A stretch of DNA of 64,000 nt from Scytonema hofmannii PCC 7110 (lineage in GTDB: Bacteria > Cyanobacteriota > Cyanobacteriia > Cyanobacteriales > Nostocaceae), in assembly GCF_000346485.2 (NCBI RefSeq), contig NZ_KQ976354.1, positions 3,871,436-3,935,435 of the forward strand. The letters are read 5' to 3'. The notes under the pieces were generated by a model. The model was not told the DNA's origin, did no database searches, and saw only the letters and a program-made list of their open reading frames with translations. Below are positions 17,351-27,347 of the stretch, in pieces (position 1 is the stretch's first letter; the number at the start of each line of letters is the position of its first letter). The translations under genes and the position numbers were made by a program.

Positions 17351-19204
17351 TCATTGAGAATAAATCAGAGCACTGTAAGGAGCGATCGCAAAACCAGCGC
17401 TGTATGCCATTCCATCTTTAGGAGAAGACTCGCCACTAACAGTATGTCCGCCAAAATTACTGAAATCGCTACTATACCCATTCCAATCGCTTGAGAAGCG
17501 ACACCACCAAGTCCCCAACCGAGGTAACCCCACTCGGTAAGAATTCCAATAGCGGTTGGAAAAATTCAAAATGACAATAACGTCATCACCAGGACCACCT
17601 CCATCCCAACGATGGTAAGCAGTGACTTTATTTAAGTTATCAACCACATGGCAGTTGATATGCTGTCCTCTCAAACCGCGAGTATTATTATCCCAGTTGC
17701 GGCGCAATTGACAAAGACGTTGGTAGAGGTCGTGAATACCAGCAAAGCGCTGCAGTCTATCCCAGTCCAAAGGATCGTCATCACGAAAATGATCCACTTC
17801 TAGAAACTCTTGACCTTGCCAAATCATTGGAATTCCAGGTGCGGTGAGAACAATGGCAGTCCCCAAAGTGGACCGCTTTTTAGCAACCCATGATTCGGGG
17901 TTCTTAGGATCTATTTGCCTGTTGAGTCGAGTTTTTCCATTGGCAGTTTCATCATGGGATTCTATATAAATTACTCGCTTAAAGGCATCGCCATTGAAAC
18001 GACCGTAAAGTGCACTGGCAATCTCATTCATGTTCCGATACTCATCCAAGGGATTTTCCAATTCGTGTCTGACTTTGTGAATAAACCAGTGCCATTCAGC
18101 ATTCATTCCTGCACCCCACGCAGGGGTAGGTTTAGTTAACCACCCGTCGTTATGCCAATCTTCAGCAATCAAAATTTTGTGTCTGGGGTATTTGAAAAAG
18201 TAGTCGATCTCATCGCTAATCCAACGCAACAGATTAAAACCATCATTGTTCCAGCCTTTACCATTGTCAAACCCCCAAATGTTACAGGTGCTATCTATTC
18301 TCAACCCATCACAGTGGCATTCTCCCAGCCAAAACATGGCATTATCTCGGAGAAACTGACGCACTTCCGGTCTGCCATAATCTGGTTTCGTATTTCCCCA
18401 AGGCGTTATGGCACGTCCATCGTTGTAAAAATAGACACCTCCCCAGTTATCTAAACTCCATCCATCGAAGCGCCACATTCCATCTTGTAGATCGCTAGGG
18501 CCAAAATGGTTGTATACGCAGTCAATGATGACAGCAATACTACAATTGTGAGCCGCATTCACAAAATTTTTAAAGTCATCTAAATGACCGTAGGTAGACT
18601 CTAGAGCAAATGGAAAAGCAGTGTTATATCCCCAGGAAAAATTAGCGGCAAATTCACCTGTGGGCATAATATTAATGCAGTTAATTCCCAAATCTCGCAA
18701 ATATGGCACTCTCTCAACTGCTTTTTTTAAATCTCCTGGTTCTCCTTGAGGCGTATCATTAAATGTACCTAAGTGCAACTCATAGATGATAAGCGAGTTG
18801 AAATCAGACATCCGAAAATTCTCATCAGTCCATTCAAAATCAGATCGGCTGACAATTCCTTTACCAACTGAACTCGTTACATCTTTGGCATAAGGATCTA
18901 TTTTCCAAAGGACTTCTTCTGAATCTCGATTAACGATGCGATATCTATAAAGTTGTCCCGGTTTAATATCTTCTACATCACCTGACCAGTAACCATTTTT
19001 CTCAGAAGCGAGTTCTATAAGTTGTTGCGGCTTATCATTATCCTGATTTTCCTGTTCGTATAGGGCTACATGGACTTTTTTGGCAAATGGTGCCCATACT
19101 CTAAAAGCCGTACCGCGATCGTAAACAGTACTACCCATTCCTTGATGTTTACTGCTTACAGAAGTTTCTGTGACATTTGAAGATGGTTGTGTGGTGGAAA
19201 CCAT
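17351..19204 (-). CDS. GH13 alpha-amylase family / glucan branching-type enzyme
   Basis: 617 residues from ATG 19204, chosen because AAGGA lies 9 bases upstream; a TTG at 19285 would add 27 residues without such a site. An N-terminal CBM48/E-set domain (TAFRVWAPFAKKVHVALYE..., about 28-115) precedes the GH13 barrel. Catalytic residues are the nucleophile D304 (DGLRIDST), acid/base E348 (ILIAEDW) and D418 (IESHDE). Region I is VIIDCVYNHFGPSD. A C-terminal beta domain ends FAIAPYSALIYSQ. The arrangement resembles glycogen-branching and trehalohydrolase-like enzymes, so action on alpha-1,4/1,6 glucans is sure but the exact specificity is not. The gene converges with the response regulator, 7 bases apart. 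Confidence 0.88.
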   Translation of the reverse strand: MVSTTQPSSNVTETSVSSKHQGMGSTVYDRGTAFRVWAPFAKKVHVALYEQENQDNDKPQQLIELASEKNGYWSGDVEDIKPGQLYRYRIVNRDSEEVLWKIDPYAKDVTSSVGKGIVSRSDFEWTDENFRMSDFNSLIIYELHLGTFNDTPQGEPGDLKKAVERVPYLRDLGINCINIMPTGEFAANFSWGYNTAFPFALESTYGHLDDFKNFVNAAHNCSIAVIIDCVYNHFGPSDLQDGMWRFDGWSLDNWGGVYFYNDGRAITPWGNTKPDYGRPEVRQFLRDNAMFWLGECHCDGLRIDSTCNIWGFDNGKGWNNDGFNLLRWISDEIDYFFKYPRHKILIAEDWHNDGWLTKPTPAWGAGMNAEWHWFIHKVRHELENPLDEYRNMNEIASALYGRFNGDAFKRVIYIESHDETANGKTRLNRQIDPKNPESWVAKKRSTLGTAIVLTAPGIPMIWQGQEFLEVDHFRDDDPLDWDRLQRFAGIHDLYQRLCQLRRNWDNNTRGLRGQHINCHVVDNLNKVTAYHRWDGGGPGDDVIVILNFSNRYWNSYRVGLPRLGTWWCRFSSDWNGYSSDFSNFGGHTVSGESSPKDGMAYSAGFAIAPYSALIYSQ

Positions 19205-19307
19205 AGAATTGAGTCCTTGAAAATAATGTTGTGAAATATCTACAAGGCTAACCTTGTAAAGGAAATCAATTACAGCAGTTTTCAAGTAAATGAACCATAT
19301 TATGCTC

Positions 19308-19370
19308 TTGTGGTACGGGCGTCCTCGCCCGTTCTAGACAAGAGCGCGGGCGAGGACGCCCGCCCCACAA
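19308..19370. repeat. GGGCGTCC inverted repeat, second copy
   Basis: TGTGGTACGGGCGTCCTCGC faces its complement across a 20-base loop. It is closely related to 8158-8219. The rest of the stretch from 19205 to 19680 has another palindromic repeat (TTCGTAGT...ACTACGAA, 19420-19457) and no gene. Confidence 0.7.
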
Positions 19371-19680
19371 GATGTAATATATTAAGTTGTAACTTGCCAC
19401 ATAAATAAGCATTGCTAGTTCGTAGTGGCGATGCATGCGCTAAAGCGCAACTACGAATGAAATCTCTTAATTTTACATTTTGTAACATATGAAGAAATAT
19501 TGTCTTTGATTAACACATCCCAGAAGTTGTTATGATGGGTGAGTTATCCACAATCATATCATTCCGCAAGGTTTCGTCCCATTGGTGTAAACGGCATCAG
19601 TTTTACAGTTACGTATTTACCATAATTAGCTATGCATGACAAAATTGTGGTTAGAGGTATACGTTTGTCCAACCGATCGC

Positions 19681-19878
19681 ATGACTATTAATATCCCAAT
19701 CGACGAAGCTCTTATCCAAGAAGTTCTAAATGTTGGAAATCAACAGACAGAACGTGATGTCGTAGAAGTTGCATTACGGGAGTACGTACAACGTCACAAG
19801 CAGCTAAAAGTACTTGAGTTGTTTGGGACAATTGACTATGATGCGGATTATGATTACAAACAGCAACGGCAGTCATGA
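19681..19878 (+). CDS. vapB: VapB-family antitoxin
   Basis: 65 residues from ATG 19681; an ATG at 19636 would add 15 residues that do not look like the family. The N-terminal strand MTINIPIDEALIQEVL and helix TERDVVEVALREYVQRH form the ribbon-helix-helix DNA-binding part. The C-terminal acidic segment FGTIDYDADYDYKQQRQ is the toxin-binding tail. The stop overlaps the start of a vapC frame by ATGA, the usual coupling. The toxin is truncated to 16 codons, so this antitoxin has lost its partner and may persist only as an autoregulator or against a homologous toxin elsewhere. Confidence 0.8.
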   Translation: MTINIPIDEALIQEVLNVGNQQTERDVVEVALREYVQRHKQLKVLELFGTIDYDADYDYKQQRQS

Positions 19879-19925
19879 AAGTTGTTGTAGATACTTCCGT
19901 GTGGTCATTGGCACTGCGTCTATAA
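19875..19925 (+). pseudogene. Truncated vapC toxin (PIN domain start only)
   Basis: The frame MKVVVDTSVWSLALRL is the exact style of a VapC N-terminus, including the first catalytic aspartate (VDTSVW). It then stops. The normal length is about 130 residues. Immediately after comes a GGTGGGCAATGCCCACC palindromic repeat and then the groEL terminus, so the remainder was deleted or replaced. Confidence 0.8.
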
Positions 19926-19968
19926 AAAAGGTGGGCAATGCCCACCCTAAGGTATGGTGTAAAAAGGA

Positions 19969-21701
<1,733 letters not shown>

Positions 21702-22302
21702 TTTTTCCTAGGCAAAGACTGCGGATTGTTTGGAAAAAATTGATTAATATGTAGGAGCTTGGGAATCACCTGACCAGTGACCAGTGACCAGTGACCATTG
21801 TCCTCTAACCTCCAATCCAGTAAGCAACCTCCGGCTTAAGACCGGAGGCTTCAGCCAGACTCGTTCTGATTGAAGCCGAGCTTACCAGACTATCAGTAGT
21901 TTACTACTGGGTTTACATTAAGTGTTAAAGCTCTCACCTACGGATGCGTAGCCAGTTCGTAGCACTGAAACCAAGCAATTAAACAAGCATAACGGTTTAA
22001 AGCTAGTGTTGTTTGGAAAGTACCGGATGTAAACAAAGTCGAGGCTCACATTACTCCTGCAAAGGAAGGCTCGCAAGAGCAAACCCATTATGCGTACAGA
22101 GAGAGCGATACCAGTTCGTAACTGCCCGAACGAAAGTAGAATGCAAAACTACCAGATATCAATCTCTCCAAGGCGGTAATGGTTCACAAAAACAAAATGC
22201 AAAGCCGTCCTAGAAGGACGGGGTTTCTACCCAAATTTTCGATGACAAATGACAAATGACAAATGACTAATCACAACAAGCAGGCAAACTTAATGGCAAA
22301 AC
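21702..22302. other. Intergenic repeats around an IS605-derived element
   Basis: Besides the structured element at 21819-22229, there is a GTGACCA tandem at about 21769-21797 and a GACAAAT tandem at about 22242-22268. Neither shows coding potential. Confidence 0.6.
21819..22229 (+). mobile_element. IS200/IS605-derived non-autonomous element with structured RNA-like ends
   Basis: The 5' part folds as a three-way junction: AGTAAGC closes with GCTTAC (21880) around hairpins CCTCCGG/CCGGAGG (21828-21848) and GGCTTCA/TGAAGCC. The 3' end is CCGTCCT/AGGACGG followed by GGTTTCTA, the form of right ends (and omega RNA 3' ends) of cyanobacterial IS605 elements. The 300 bases between have no convincing frame and no recognisable TnpB remnant. 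Alternatives are a stand-alone omega/HEARO-type RNA. The fold is by eye. Confidence 0.45.
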
Positions 22303-23382
22303 ATGAAGATATACAACGCCCTTCGTTCCCTAGGTATTGCTGACCCCAGTGGTTCCGGCTGGTTGGCAGTAGTTTTTACATTTCTCTTAGCTTATGCAGT
22401 TACTTGGCGCATGATTCCCTCAGTCCGTAAGTTTGCCTTGAAAGTTGGATGGGCTGACCAACCAAATGCACGGCGGATTAACCGCGAACCTCTTCCCAAT
22501 GCAGGAGGTTTGGCTATTTACGCGGGAGTGATTGCTGCAGTGGTACTTGCTAGCCTCTTACGACCCATTGAATTGGAAAGAGTACTGGCTCAGGTACTCA
22601 CTATTTTACTAGGTGGTTCGATCTTAGTACTTGTAGGCTTTATCGACGACCAGTTCGGTTTACCCCCTCTTTTTCGCTTATTAATTCAAATACTGACAGC
22701 TCTGTTATTGGTTGCCAACAGGATCACTATGAATGTTTCTTTTGGCACCCCATTCGACTATATACTATCGATATTACTAACAGTACTGTGGGTGGTAGGA
22801 ATCACCAATGCCATTAACTTAATGGATGGTATGGATGGTTTGGCAGGAGGAGTCAGTTTTATCTCTGCCATGAGTTTACTAGCTGTTTCAGCCCAAGTTC
22901 CCAACCGTGCCGCCGCAACATTAGTTTTGGCAGCATTGGGAGGAGCAGCACTAGGCTTCCTACGTCATAATTTCCACCCCTCACGCATTATTATGGGTGA
23001 TGCTGGAGCTTACTTTTTCGGCTATGTACTAGCAGCTACTGGTATTTTAGGGAACTTACAAGCCCCCACAGCGGTCTCGTTAGTAGCTCCAGTTTTATTT
23101 CTACTACTGCCAGTGCTAGACACGACTCAAGTGTTTATCCGACGCTTAATGGCAGGTAAAAATCCTCTTAGTACTCCTGGGAAAGACCACCTTCATCACC
23201 GCCTGCTTGCTTGGGGTCTATCTCAACGTCATGCTGCACTGACTCTTTGGTCAATTGCTTTGATTTGCAATTTGCTAGCCATGAGATTGCAAAATATGAG
23301 CTTAGTACAGATGTTTGCAACTACGATTGGCATCATCTCTCTCTTAGGTTTCGTTGTTTTGCAAAAAATACGAACAGCATAG
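22303..23382 (+). CDS. WecA/MraY-like glycosyl-1-phosphate transferase
   Basis: 359 residues with about ten membrane helices. It transfers a sugar-1-phosphate (GlcNAc type) from UDP-sugar to a polyprenyl phosphate to start a cell-surface glycan. Signature motifs are NAGGLAIYAG, VGFIDDQFGLPP (Mg-binding DD), ITNAINLMDGMDGLAGG, RIIMGDAGAYFFGY and KDHLHHRLLAWGLSQR. The HHRLL-type C-terminal motif favours the WecA/TagO group over MraY. It stands alone, 17 kb from the polysaccharide island, but could supply its lipid-linked first sugar. Confidence 0.92.
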   Translation: MKIYNALRSLGIADPSGSGWLAVVFTFLLAYAVTWRMIPSVRKFALKVGWADQPNARRINREPLPNAGGLAIYAGVIAAVVLASLLRPIELERVLAQVLTILLGGSILVLVGFIDDQFGLPPLFRLLIQILTALLLVANRITMNVSFGTPFDYILSILLTVLWVVGITNAINLMDGMDGLAGGVSFISAMSLLAVSAQVPNRAAATLVLAALGGAALGFLRHNFHPSRIIMGDAGAYFFGYVLAATGILGNLQAPTAVSLVAPVLFLLLPVLDTTQVFIRRLMAGKNPLSTPGKDHLHHRLLAWGLSQRHAALTLWSIALICNLLAMRLQNMSLVQMFATTIGIISLLGFVVLQKIRTA

Positions 23383-23389
23383 GAACTGG

Positions 23390-23460
23390 GGAGTGGGGAG
23401 TGGGGAATGGGGAATGGGGAATTTGCCCCTACTCCCTACTCCCTACTCCCTACTCCCCCA
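23390..23460. repeat. GGGAGTG / CTCCCTA tandem repeats
   Basis: A run of GGGGAGTG and GGGGAATG heptamer-octamer units is followed by the complementary CTACTCC units, so it can fold back on itself between the convergent transferase and fabG genes. It may act as a two-way terminator. The same unit recurs at 33630-33690 and 35950-36060. Confidence 0.7.
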
Positions 23461-24249
<789 letters not shown>

Positions 24250-24367
24250 CTATACATAATAGGGCTATCCGAGTGCAAGAATAAAAACAATCGTTGAGAC
24301 TGGGCGGATAGCTGCTAGCAAAGATTACTATTGAAAAATAAAACTATCAAAAATTGGTGGGTATTAC

Positions 24368-24685
24368 ATGACTACCAAAAAGCAATTCAACAGTTTTGAA
24401 GAGATGCTGTCTGGTTCTGATGTTCCTGTCTTAGTGGATTTTTACGCTGATTGGTGCGGTCCTTGTCACATGATGAGTCCGATTCTAGAGCAAGTCAATG
24501 CCCAGCTCCAAGGGCGTATCAGAGTTGTAAAAATTGATACTGAAAAATATCCTCAGTTGGCAACACAATATCGGATTGAAGCTTTACCAACACTTATGGT
24601 GTTTAAGCAAGGTCAGCCTGTGGATCGGATTGAAGGTGTCGTACAAGCACCACAATTAATACAACATTTGAATACGTTGATTTAA
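24368..24685 (+). CDS. Thioredoxin
   Basis: 105 residues, the usual length, with the active site WCGPC in VDFYADWCGPCHMMSPIL and the cis-proline loop EALPTLMVFKQG. It is a cytoplasmic disulfide reductase. The HMM after the active site and the short N-terminus suggest a bacterial-type rather than clearly m-type plastid-like thioredoxin; the subclass is undecided. A small hairpin (TCACCCA/TGGGTGA, 24691-24706) follows the stop and may terminate. Confidence 0.93.
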   Translation: MTTKKQFNSFEEMLSGSDVPVLVDFYADWCGPCHMMSPILEQVNAQLQGRIRVVKIDTEKYPQLATQYRIEALPTLMVFKQGQPVDRIEGVVQAPQLIQHLNTLI

Positions 24686-25164
24686 AGACTTCACCCACTT
24701 GGGTGACGTGTACTACTTACTAAGTTTAAATTAAGATGGGAGGGTGAAAAAAGTTGTCACAAATTGTGCTAAACTGCCTCCCATTATTTCGTATTTATCA
24801 CAAAATTCTTTGTTAGGGCTAAAGCTCACCATTCAATGTTGGTAACATTGCCAACCCTACGTCCATTGACAGAAGAAGCAACGATAAGCTGGGTACAGCT
24901 TGCGCTTCGCGATAAGCCGGGTACGGCGGCGCTGCCATGCGAACGCAAATTGGATCGAGCGCGATCCAGCTATGGGAACTCTTTTAAGTTCAACGGAATC
25001 GTTACAAACAAGCAATAATCGCTACTATTCTTTCCTAAAAAACCCTGATTCCCATAAAATTGTCGAAGCACAGGGATGGATTGTCGATAAATACCGTGAT
25101 GTTATCCTTGTTGCTCAAGCAATATCCGTGAATTCATCTTCTGTTCCCCTATCACTATTCTGTC
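24686..25164. other. Non-coding region between thioredoxin and TpsB genes
   Basis: No supported gene. It contains the thioredoxin-side hairpin and a dispersed repeat around 24815-24863 (GGGCTAAAGCTCACC and a GTTGG...CCAAC arm), related to the repeats at 3926 and 27266. Confidence 0.5.
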
Positions 25165-27174
25165 ATGCTCCGTAACTTCCGCCAAAGATTAAGCATCTAT
25201 CAGTACTGCTGTTGCTTAAGTTCAGTGGCAATTTCTTGCACTTTGTTAATAAAATCAGTACAAGCGCAAGTTGCTAATATGGCACAAATACAAAATCAAA
25301 CGAACAGTGCTTCTGATTTGATATTTGCTGCTTCTGCAAGTTCCCCTCAATCCCCTTTAAAACAGGAGGCGATGTTCCAATACAGTTCTTCGGTTAAGGG
25401 AAACTGGGGACAAAGAAACCCAGTTTCTCTAAGAAACCGGGTTTCTGAACTAAGCTTATCTGAATCGACTATGTTTTCTCCTTTTCATGAGGAGATTACC
25501 GCCCAAGTCCCCACACCACAGCAACCTGGAATCCCACCTGGGCAAATTGAACCCCCCTCTACGCCCCCTTTAGAAGAAGCACCGCCACCAGCACCAGCAC
25601 CAGAACCACCTTTCCGCTTACCGCCTCCGGAAGAGTTACTTCCACCGGAAACAACACCGAGAACTCCCAATACAACTCCAGGAGATGTTCCTCAAACTAT
25701 CAATGTTAAAGAATTTCAAGTAACAGGTAGCACAGTCTTTAGTCAAGAAGAATTTGCAGAAGTTCTCAAAGACTATACAAATCGACCCATAACCCTAGCC
25801 GAACTCTTCCAAGCACGTGCAGCAATTACTGAACTCTATGTTAAAAAAGGTTATATAACATCAGGAGCGTACATTCCCACTCAAAAGCTTCAAGCTGGTG
25901 TCGTAGAAATTCGGGTCGTAGAAGGTGCATTGGAAGATATCAAAGTGACTGGTACCCGCAGATTGAGAACGGGCTATGTGCGAAGCCGACTTGCTATAGC
26001 TACAAAGAAACCCCTCAATCGCGATCGCTTGCTCCAATCACTACAATTATTACAACTCAATCCTTTAATTGATAACTTGTCAGCCGAACTATCAGCAGGT
26101 TCGCGTCCAGGAGTGAGTTTGTTAGAAGTACGGGTGAAGGAAGCAGATACCTTTAACGTTCAGTTTGTTTTGGATAACGGACGCTCTCCGGCTGTTGGTA
26201 GTTTTCGCCGTCAAATTCAAGTCAGCGAAGCCAACCTTTTTGGATTTGGTGATAGCATTAGCGCTATCTATACCAATACCGATGGTAGCAATGCCTTTGA
26301 CTTTGGCTATAGTTTTCCCATCAATGCTCGGAATGGAACTATTTCGTTTAACTTTGGTATTTCTGATAGCAATGTCATTGAAGAACCCTTTAATTTCCTT
26401 GACATTCAATCCAATTCACGCTACTACGAATTAACCCTACGCCAACCCATCATTCAAACTCCAACTCGCGAACTTGCACTAGGTCTAACAGCAACTCGCC
26501 GCGAAAGTAAAGCCAGCCTAAATCCACCAAATAGTGAAGAAATTCCCTTTCCCGCATTTGGTACCAATGAAGAGGGCGAAACTAAAGTCACCGCCTTACG
26601 TTTTTTCCAAGAATGGACTCAACGCAGCAGCCAACAGGTATTTGCTGTGCGCTCTCAGTTCAGTTTGGGACTTGATGCTTTCGATTCCAATAGTTTCTTT
26701 GCTTGGAGAGGACAAGCGCAGTGGGTGCGACTGTTAGCGCCCGATACTCTCTTCCTCTTAAGAGGAGATTTGCAAGTAGCAGATCGACCCCTGGTTCCAT
26801 TTGAACAATTTGGCTTGGGTGGTTTGGAAAGTGTTCGAGGTTACCGCCAAGATGCCCTGCTTACAGATGATGGCTTTTTTGCCTCTGCTGAAGTAAGGAT
26901 TCCCATTGTACGATTCTCCCGGCGTGGTAGCGTTCTACAAGTCACTCCTTTCGTTGATATTGGTACTGTTTGGAACCGTTCTGGTAGACCCAGCCCAGAT
27001 GCTGAACTAGAAGAAAGTACACTCGCCTCTGTCGGATTTGGGCTACGCTTGCAATTAGAAGACTGGTTAACTGCACGCATAGACTGGGGCATCCCATTGA
27101 TTTCAATTTCTGGAAATAAAGACACTTTGCAAGAAAATGGTTTGTACTTTTCTATCATCGCTAATCCTTTTTAG
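25165..27174 (+). CDS. TpsB/FhaC-type outer-membrane transporter (ShlB/FhaC/HecB)
   Basis: 669 residues. This is the outer-membrane pore of two-partner secretion. A hydrophobic leader (residues about 18-36, ending VQAQ) is followed by a long low-complexity region (37-176) rich in Pro/Glu. A POTRA_2 domain spans about 178-255 (TINVKEFQVTGSTVF...VVEIRVVEGAL), then a second POTRA-like segment (IKVTGTRRL) to about 330, and a 16-strand-type barrel ending ENGLYFSIIANPF. The motif GLGGLESVRGYR is the conserved barrel loop of this family. No TpsA exoprotein is next to it; the following genes are the CHAT-containing set. Residues about 82-98 are encoded by an AAACCCGG-type genomic repeat. Confidence 0.9.
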   Translation: MLRNFRQRLSIYQYCCCLSSVAISCTLLIKSVQAQVANMAQIQNQTNSASDLIFAASASSPQSPLKQEAMFQYSSSVKGNWGQRNPVSLRNRVSELSLSESTMFSPFHEEITAQVPTPQQPGIPPGQIEPPSTPPLEEAPPPAPAPEPPFRLPPPEELLPPETTPRTPNTTPGDVPQTINVKEFQVTGSTVFSQEEFAEVLKDYTNRPITLAELFQARAAITELYVKKGYITSGAYIPTQKLQAGVVEIRVVEGALEDIKVTGTRRLRTGYVRSRLAIATKKPLNRDRLLQSLQLLQLNPLIDNLSAELSAGSRPGVSLLEVRVKEADTFNVQFVLDNGRSPAVGSFRRQIQVSEANLFGFGDSISAIYTNTDGSNAFDFGYSFPINARNGTISFNFGISDSNVIEEPFNFLDIQSNSRYYELTLRQPIIQTPTRELALGLTATRRESKASLNPPNSEEIPFPAFGTNEEGETKVTALRFFQEWTQRSSQQVFAVRSQFSLGLDAFDSNSFFAWRGQAQWVRLLAPDTLFLLRGDLQVADRPLVPFEQFGLGGLESVRGYRQDALLTDDGFFASAEVRIPIVRFSRRGSVLQVTPFVDIGTVWNRSGRPSPDAELEESTLASVGFGLRLQLEDWLTARIDWGIPLISISGNKDTLQENGLYFSIIANPF

Positions 27175-27347
27175 TCATTTGTCATTTGTCATTTGTCATT
27201 TGTCCAAGATTCCTTTTCTTTAAAAAAATATTATGAAAAAATTCAATTTAACTCATTATTCTTTTGTTGGTGGGCAATGCCCACCAACATTGAATGGTGG
27301 GCATTGCCCACCCTACGTGTATTTCAAAAATCAAATAGGAGTTTTAT
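27175..27347. repeat. Repeat insertion that duplicated the 5' end of the next gene
   Basis: A TCATTTG tandem (27176-27203) is followed by a first copy of the sequence encoding MKKFNLTHYS (27233-27262). A pair of GGTGGGC.ATGCCCACC palindromes with the CTACGTGTATTTCAAAAATC tail comes next, and then the real start at 27348 encoding MKKFHLTYYS. The two start copies differ at three of 33 bases. Confidence 0.7.

Noticed and set aside
22013-22213. A 66-codon frame inside the IS605-derived element
   Set aside because: It has no resemblance to TnpB or TnpA and coincides with a region likely to form RNA structure.
24900-25175. A 91-codon frame before the TpsB gene
   Set aside because: No family resemblance, overlaps repeat sequence and the TpsB start, and has no plausible ribosome-binding site.
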